Of a stretch of DNA of 64,000 nucleotides, positions 24,601 through 30,600 are shown piece after piece; position 1 is the stretch's first letter; the number at the start of each line of letters is the position of its first letter. The notes below the pieces were generated by a model. That model did no database searches and was not told the DNA's origin. It worked only from the letters and a program-made list of their open reading frames with translations. Source of the stretch: Sclerurus mexicanus (lineage: Eukaryota > Chordata > Aves > Passeriformes > Furnariidae); contig VWZF01003025.1 of assembly GCA_013396755.1 (NCBI GenBank), positions 125,002-189,001 on the forward strand, in the 5' to 3' direction. A program made the translations under genes and the position numbers.

Positions 24601-27600
24601 TGCTCAATGAGTAATGGTTTAGTCATTCATAATTTCCTCTGTTTCTTCACTTCTGTTTTCCTATCTGGCTGTTATTTGTGGTCTTACTTTGGAAGCCTTC
24701 AAGGACAAAGACACTTGGTTGAATGTTTCCAAAGTGTTCCACGATGGCTGGGGACCCGCTCAGGGCTTCAAGAATAGAAATACTTCTTGGCATTTCAGAG
24801 CTGAACTTACCCCAAACAACTGGCAGTAAGTCCTCAGACTTTGTGTCACTTCAGGGACATGACGTGTAACTGCAGCACGTCTGTGCCTTGAGCAGAGATT
24901 TGTCCAACAGCTTGTGCTGGTTAAATTTCCTCTGTTTCATTTAGATTCTGCATTGTCTGTCTGCCAAATTCATTAGTCTGAGGACATTTAAATCATTGAG
25001 TCATAGAATCAGAATGGTTTGGGTTGGAAGGGACCTTAAAGACCATCTCGTCCCCCCCCCTGCCATGGGCAGGGACACCTTCCCCCAGCCCAGGGTGCTC
25101 CAAGCCCCGTCCAGCCTGGCCTTGGACACTTCCAGGGATGGGGCAGCCACAGCCTCTCTGGGCACCCTGTGCCAGGGCCTGCCCACTATCACAGGGAGGA
25201 ATTTCTTCCCAATATCCAATCTAAACATTCCCTCCTTCAGCTCAAAGCCATTCTTGCTTGCCCTTGTGCATGTCCTTGTCCAAAGTCCCTCTCCCTCTTC
25301 GATGGAGGCACCCTTTGGGCACTCAGAGGCCACAATCAGGTCACCCCAGAGCCTTCTCTTTTCCAGGCTGAACAATCCCAGCTCTTAGCCTTTCAGAGCC
25401 TTTTCAAATCCTCCAGGCACTAGTGACAGCACTGCTGCTTTCACCAAGCAAATTCTTTTTGGTGGATATAGGCCAGTAAGGTTTGACAGAACTACCACTG
25501 GCCACTCATATTTGTCACCCTGTGTGAGTGTACCTAAGCACAAGCATGGTAGGTACATGCTCGGCCAAACTGGCCCATTCTTTCCCTTTCACAGCAACTT
25601 TTCCTTCCATCAGCTTAGGTGAATCTTTCTCCCCATTCTCTCTTCTGAGAGAGATGTAAAAAAAGGAAAAGTCATACAACAAAGGGCAGAACTTGCTAAT
25701 AATCTTATCTCTTTGCAGAACTCTCTCCATCTATCTGACTTCTTCCTTTGGCCTCAGTCTGTTATTCTGTGTCTTTTAAGCAGCTACAGTGACAAAAGTG
25801 ATCATCCTGTCACTTCTTTAGAAAACGTTTTTCTTTTCCTGTGTGATTTAATAAGCAGCATATACAGGGTTAAAAAGGAATGGCGATTTGTTAACCAGAC
25901 CCTTATATCTTCTGAATATTCCACCAGCCTCAACGGCAGTGTTTCTCTCAGTCCCCATGGAATTCCAGATTCCCAGTCAGATTCATAAGCAAGCTGGTTC
26001 TAGTAGATGAGAACTGTAAATAAGCAATACTTGTTTTTCTAGTTGTGTGACTTACATTTTAACCCTAGCAAAACGTTCCATGCTTTGAAGACAGATTATG
26101 TAACTACAGCTCTCTGATTGCTCGAACAGATACCAGTACATTGGGAGATCGGCTGAGCAGGATCCCTGAATAATTCACATCTGACCGGTGGCTCAGATGG
26201 ATGGATTTTATGAAGCTAATCGCACTCCTGTGTTTCTAACATACCTTTCCTCCTTTAAGCTGGTCAGCAGGTGAATGGAGCACATGCAGCAAGTCTTGTG
26301 GAGGAGGGCAGCAAAGTCGTCTCATTCGGTGTGTCCAGAAAAGGGCTTTCCAGAGAGAGGAGGTTGTGGCCCATTCCCTGTGTCCTGTCAGCACCCCAGC
26401 ACAGGTGCAGATGTGCAATAGTCAGGACTGCCCACCCGAATGGAGCCCTGGCCCCTGGTCTCAGGTAATTTGGAGAAAAACTTACATTTCAGTCTGCTGG
26501 CGTAATGAAAATACTACAAAAAGCTCTCCTCAAAAAGAAGAACAGTGCAAACTTTGTGGAGATCAGTGTTTTGTAAGTGGTTTCATTCAGGAAGAGAATA
26601 TAGAAACCATGTATGTATGTATAAACATGTAAACGAAACATGCAAAAAGGAACTTCTTCTTCCAGTGTATCTGAAGGAAACCTAAACCCAGCCTCTCTAC
26701 ACAAAATTTTAAATGAAAGGCTTTTTGGTTTGTTTGGGGAAGGATTAAAACTGCAGGTTTTCAGCATGCAGATATTCCTGTTACATCCTCAACACAGCTG
26801 TGCTTCCACTAAATCTTTTAAAAACGCTTTTTAAATTTTTTTTTAATTTGATACAAGTAGTGATTCTACCTTGGAACATGCCCCATAATTATTAGCAGAA
26901 GGAAGAATAATTGGGATGCAAGAAGGTAGGAAGCTGACAGCATTATTTCAGGGCTGTTTATTTCTTCATCAGGAATGGCTCATTCTGGCATTTTGTTGTA
27001 TGCTAAGGGCAGTGAAAACTACAGAGTGTCTGCTCCACTGAACCACAGTTCAGCAATGCTTATTTATTCACTGGTGACTTGTCCTAAGCTGCAGCTGGCA
27101 ATTAAAATATCTTTGGTCAAGCTTCTTAACCATTGTCTGGATCAGATTCTGTCTTGCGGTGAGATTCACTTGGTGAAGGAGTCATGTATTGATTCCCTGG
27201 GTAGTTTTCTCTGCCTCTCTCTCATCCCTCTAGGCCAGGGTGAGGACAAAATAACAAATAGCTGAGAGCATCTTGCTGTGGGAGATTCTGCCATAGGAGG
27301 TTAGGACCAGCTTTCAACTATGCTGAGCAGGGAAAAATGCATTTTGCTCACAAGTCCAGCTTACCTCATCTACGGAAAAGAGATATTACTTATCTGTTCT
27401 ACACGGGGGCTGTGAGAGTTCACAGCTTACATTAAGAAAGCGCTCAGTGCAATGTTTTAGAAGTGACATACAGATGTTACTGTTATTTACCAACAGAATT
27501 TTAAGTTTGCTTGTATATAATGGCATCTACACAGCATGTTAGCCATGACTTCTGTAAAATACAGATAATGCCAATTTTTGTTTCCTCTAGTTCGAATAAG

Positions 27601-30600
27601 TGTTTCTTTCCACCACAGTGCTCCAAGACTTGTGGGAGAGGCATTAAGAAACGGGATGTCTTCTGCAAAAGTACTGGTTCTCCCAAGGTGAAAGTCTTGC
27701 CTGAAAGTATGTGCAGCAGAGAGCACAGACCTGAGTCCCAGCAGACCTGTGTGCTAGGACGCTGCCCCAAGAATGACCGGCTCCAGTGGGTGATTTCTTC
27801 CTGGAGTGAGGTAAAGTGGCTCACTGCCCGCCTTGGCTGCTCTTGCAATGCTGACTCAGGGACACACACAAACCGTGGGGAGGAAAGAAAGCTGAGCTGT
27901 CGTTTGAAAATCAGGTGTTCTGGGCAAGCCACTCTAAAAGGCAGATGTAGTGAGACGTACCCTGCTGTCTTTGTTATTCAGCACTTGCACTGACGTGGAT
28001 TCGTGTTTCAGCTTTCACATCATGGAGCATGGTCTTTTGCGCGTTTAGTACTTTAATGCTCTTATAATGCACACTTTGGGTTCTCTTGCACATTCCCCTT
28101 CATCTGAACACGTTTCTGTAGGTGTAAGAGGGGTGCTTTGTCTCTGCAGTGCTCAGCCTCCTGTGGCCCAGGCGTGCGGAGGAGAGAACTCAAATGCGGC
28201 GAGAAAAGCACCCACGGGAAACTGATCACCTTCCCTCAGCGGAGATGCAGAAACATCAAGAAACCAAACACCAACCTGGAAGAAGCATGTAACAAGGGAG
28301 CCTGTCCATCACAGACCCTGTATAACATGGTGTCTGGCTGGTATTCCTCGCCCTGGCAGCAGGTAGGAATGGGAGGTTTTCTCCCCTCTCTCTCCTGTCT
28401 TGGCTAGCGCTCTTTCAGCAGCACCGTCTCATGTCTTGGCTCTAAGGAGTTTGCAAAAGGACCGAGTTTCTCTGTGCAGGAGCTCAAGTCAGATCCCCTG
28501 GTGCTCTTCCCTACGCAGCACTACAGAGCAAAACCCTTGCATCATGACTGCTTCCTCCTGGGCAGTGCCTGCCCTGGAACGCAGGTGAGGGGAGAGCACC
28601 ACACTCCATCATGTCCCACAGAAGGAGCAGTGTCTGGAGTGGCCCAAACACCTGGTGGGTGTAAAATGCTGACTGCCATGCCACTGTGACCATGACAATG
28701 TGAGCCCAGGCTGCCCAGACTGCAGCCAGCTCCAGCTTTACATTCTGCTGTAGTCAAAAGCCATCCCCAATACTAACAGTTCCCAGGTATCCTGCACGGA
28801 GCTATTCCCTAAAGAAGAACACACCACTCAGCCACTGAAACATGATGCAGCTGGTCCACATCCATCATGTCCTTTGGTGCAGCTCATTTTTTTTTGTCCT
28901 GAAACTGAAGAATGTAACCCAAAAATGTTCTTCATGCTTGGGAGGCACTACATTCCACACTCATTTTCCAACACTTTCTTCTCCGTCTTCTTCAAAGTGC
29001 ACTGTAGTTGAACTATTGCATATCTCTGTGCACAATGTATTTGAGCATCTGCACAGATTGCCTGGAATTCCCTAAATACTGTGATTAATTGTGGGATCAG
29101 TCTGTATTTGTTTCTACATTCTTGCAAACAAGCTTCTGTATTTCTGGAACTTATCTACTTTATGAGTCATATATCAATGAGACACACACTCATTTAATAA
29201 TATATACATGAAACAATGTATGCCTGACAATTGCAATCAGATGAAAAATATCACATTTATCTTAAAGACAACTTTTCACAAAACACATACAAGTAAAAGG
29301 CTTATTAATGTTAAAATACTTCATAGCTCTTCCTGCAAGCGCATAGTGGTTTTCCCCAGATACTGCCATAATTATTGTTCCAAGGGGAGTTTTATCTCTG
29401 TTCAGGCAGCAGGATTGGGCCCAGAGGCTCCGAGATCAAAAGAAATCAGTGCAGACAGTCAGGCATAGGTTTTCTAAAATGTTCAGTTTCTGTCTCAGTG
29501 CCTAAGCAAGGAACCACATTTTCAGCTGAGTCCTTAAATAACCAAAACACACACACATCTTTGAAAAGTTGGTCCTGAACAGCAACACATCTGATCCTGA
29601 CCTTTGAAAGTCTCATCCAAAGCCCTTGAAAGCCCCCGCTTTGGCTTTCACAGGCTCCCAGAGTCTCTGCAATATAAACCAGCTTTTCCTTCTCTCCTCA
29701 GTGCACAGTGACCTGTGGAGGGGGAGTGCAGACCCGGAGTGTGCAGTGCCTGCGCCAGGGGAGACCAGCTTCTGGGTGCATGCCCCACCAGAAACCAGCT
29801 GTCCTGAGAGCTTGCAACACCAACTTCTGCCCAGTCCCTTTGAAAAGAGGTAAAACTCAGCTCTACGTGCTGCAGCAGGGTTGTTTCCTTAGAATTCCAT
29901 ATCCAGCAAAACCCACCTTTTTGTTACACTCACTAATTTGGCATGTTCCTTCATAAATGATTTTTTCCACAGGCTCTCAGATTGACAGTAACTCTCTGAC
30001 ATTACAGCATCTCTCCTCTCAAAGTGAGCCCCCTTAAAGCAAACTTGAGAGTGCAACTGACGCAGGAGATTTTAAAAACAGTATGTGAAAGTTATGCTGT
30101 TTGGTTCTGAGCTGCACCTTTATTCTCTCTTGTTGAATAACAGAAGCATCCTATGCTGGTACTGCTTTGTGATCAATAATAGCAATTTTGGAACTAAGCA
30201 ATAAGAATTTGCCATTTACTTTTCCTCTTTCGAAGTCAGACCAAGCCTCAGATTGCACCCATATCCTGGGACTCCAAGATGCTTTGTCTAGAATGTCCCT
30301 CTTTTCTTATGCTTTTGATCAGTGTGTGACATGCAGTCAGGGAACATGAAGTTAAGCTCTCACCCTGCTTGTATGTCTACGGTCTCCCTCTGCCTCTTCA
30401 TTGTGAGTATTAGGGAGGGACGAGAGGTTTTGGGCCACTTGGAATGATGGAAGGGGATTTCTCTCAGCACCACCGCAGACAGAGTGGTGCGTTACCCCAT
30501 CCCATCTATTTGCTTACAGAATGGTCACTATTCGTGACTCCTTCCTGGCGGTCCAGGTTTGTCCCACGTAACACTGGTTATCTAGGTATGCTACAGCACT

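Larger units (their letters stand above)
21445..26259 (+). other. ADAMTS16 intron (4.8 kb)
   Basis: It begins with a patch rich in GC and CpG (to about 21790) that includes a 10-bp inverted repeat 23 bp past the donor. Unique AT-rich DNA follows, then a composite of a 107-bp unclassified segment (24894-25000) and a CR1 copy (25001-25400). The acceptor is cttcctcctttaag. Confidence 0.85.

Noticed and set aside
24690..24835. Exon-like GC patch ending CAACTGGCA|gtaagt
   Set aside because: The frames contain stops, no ADAMTS domain is missing at this position, and no clear acceptor precedes it.
25001..25375. Open frames of 124-130 codons on both strands
   Set aside because: They fall within the CR1 3' fragment, which is 5'-truncated and non-coding.
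27501..27932. Minus-strand 143-codon frame over exon 10
   Set aside because: It is antisense to a conserved TSP1 exon and shows no independent similarity.
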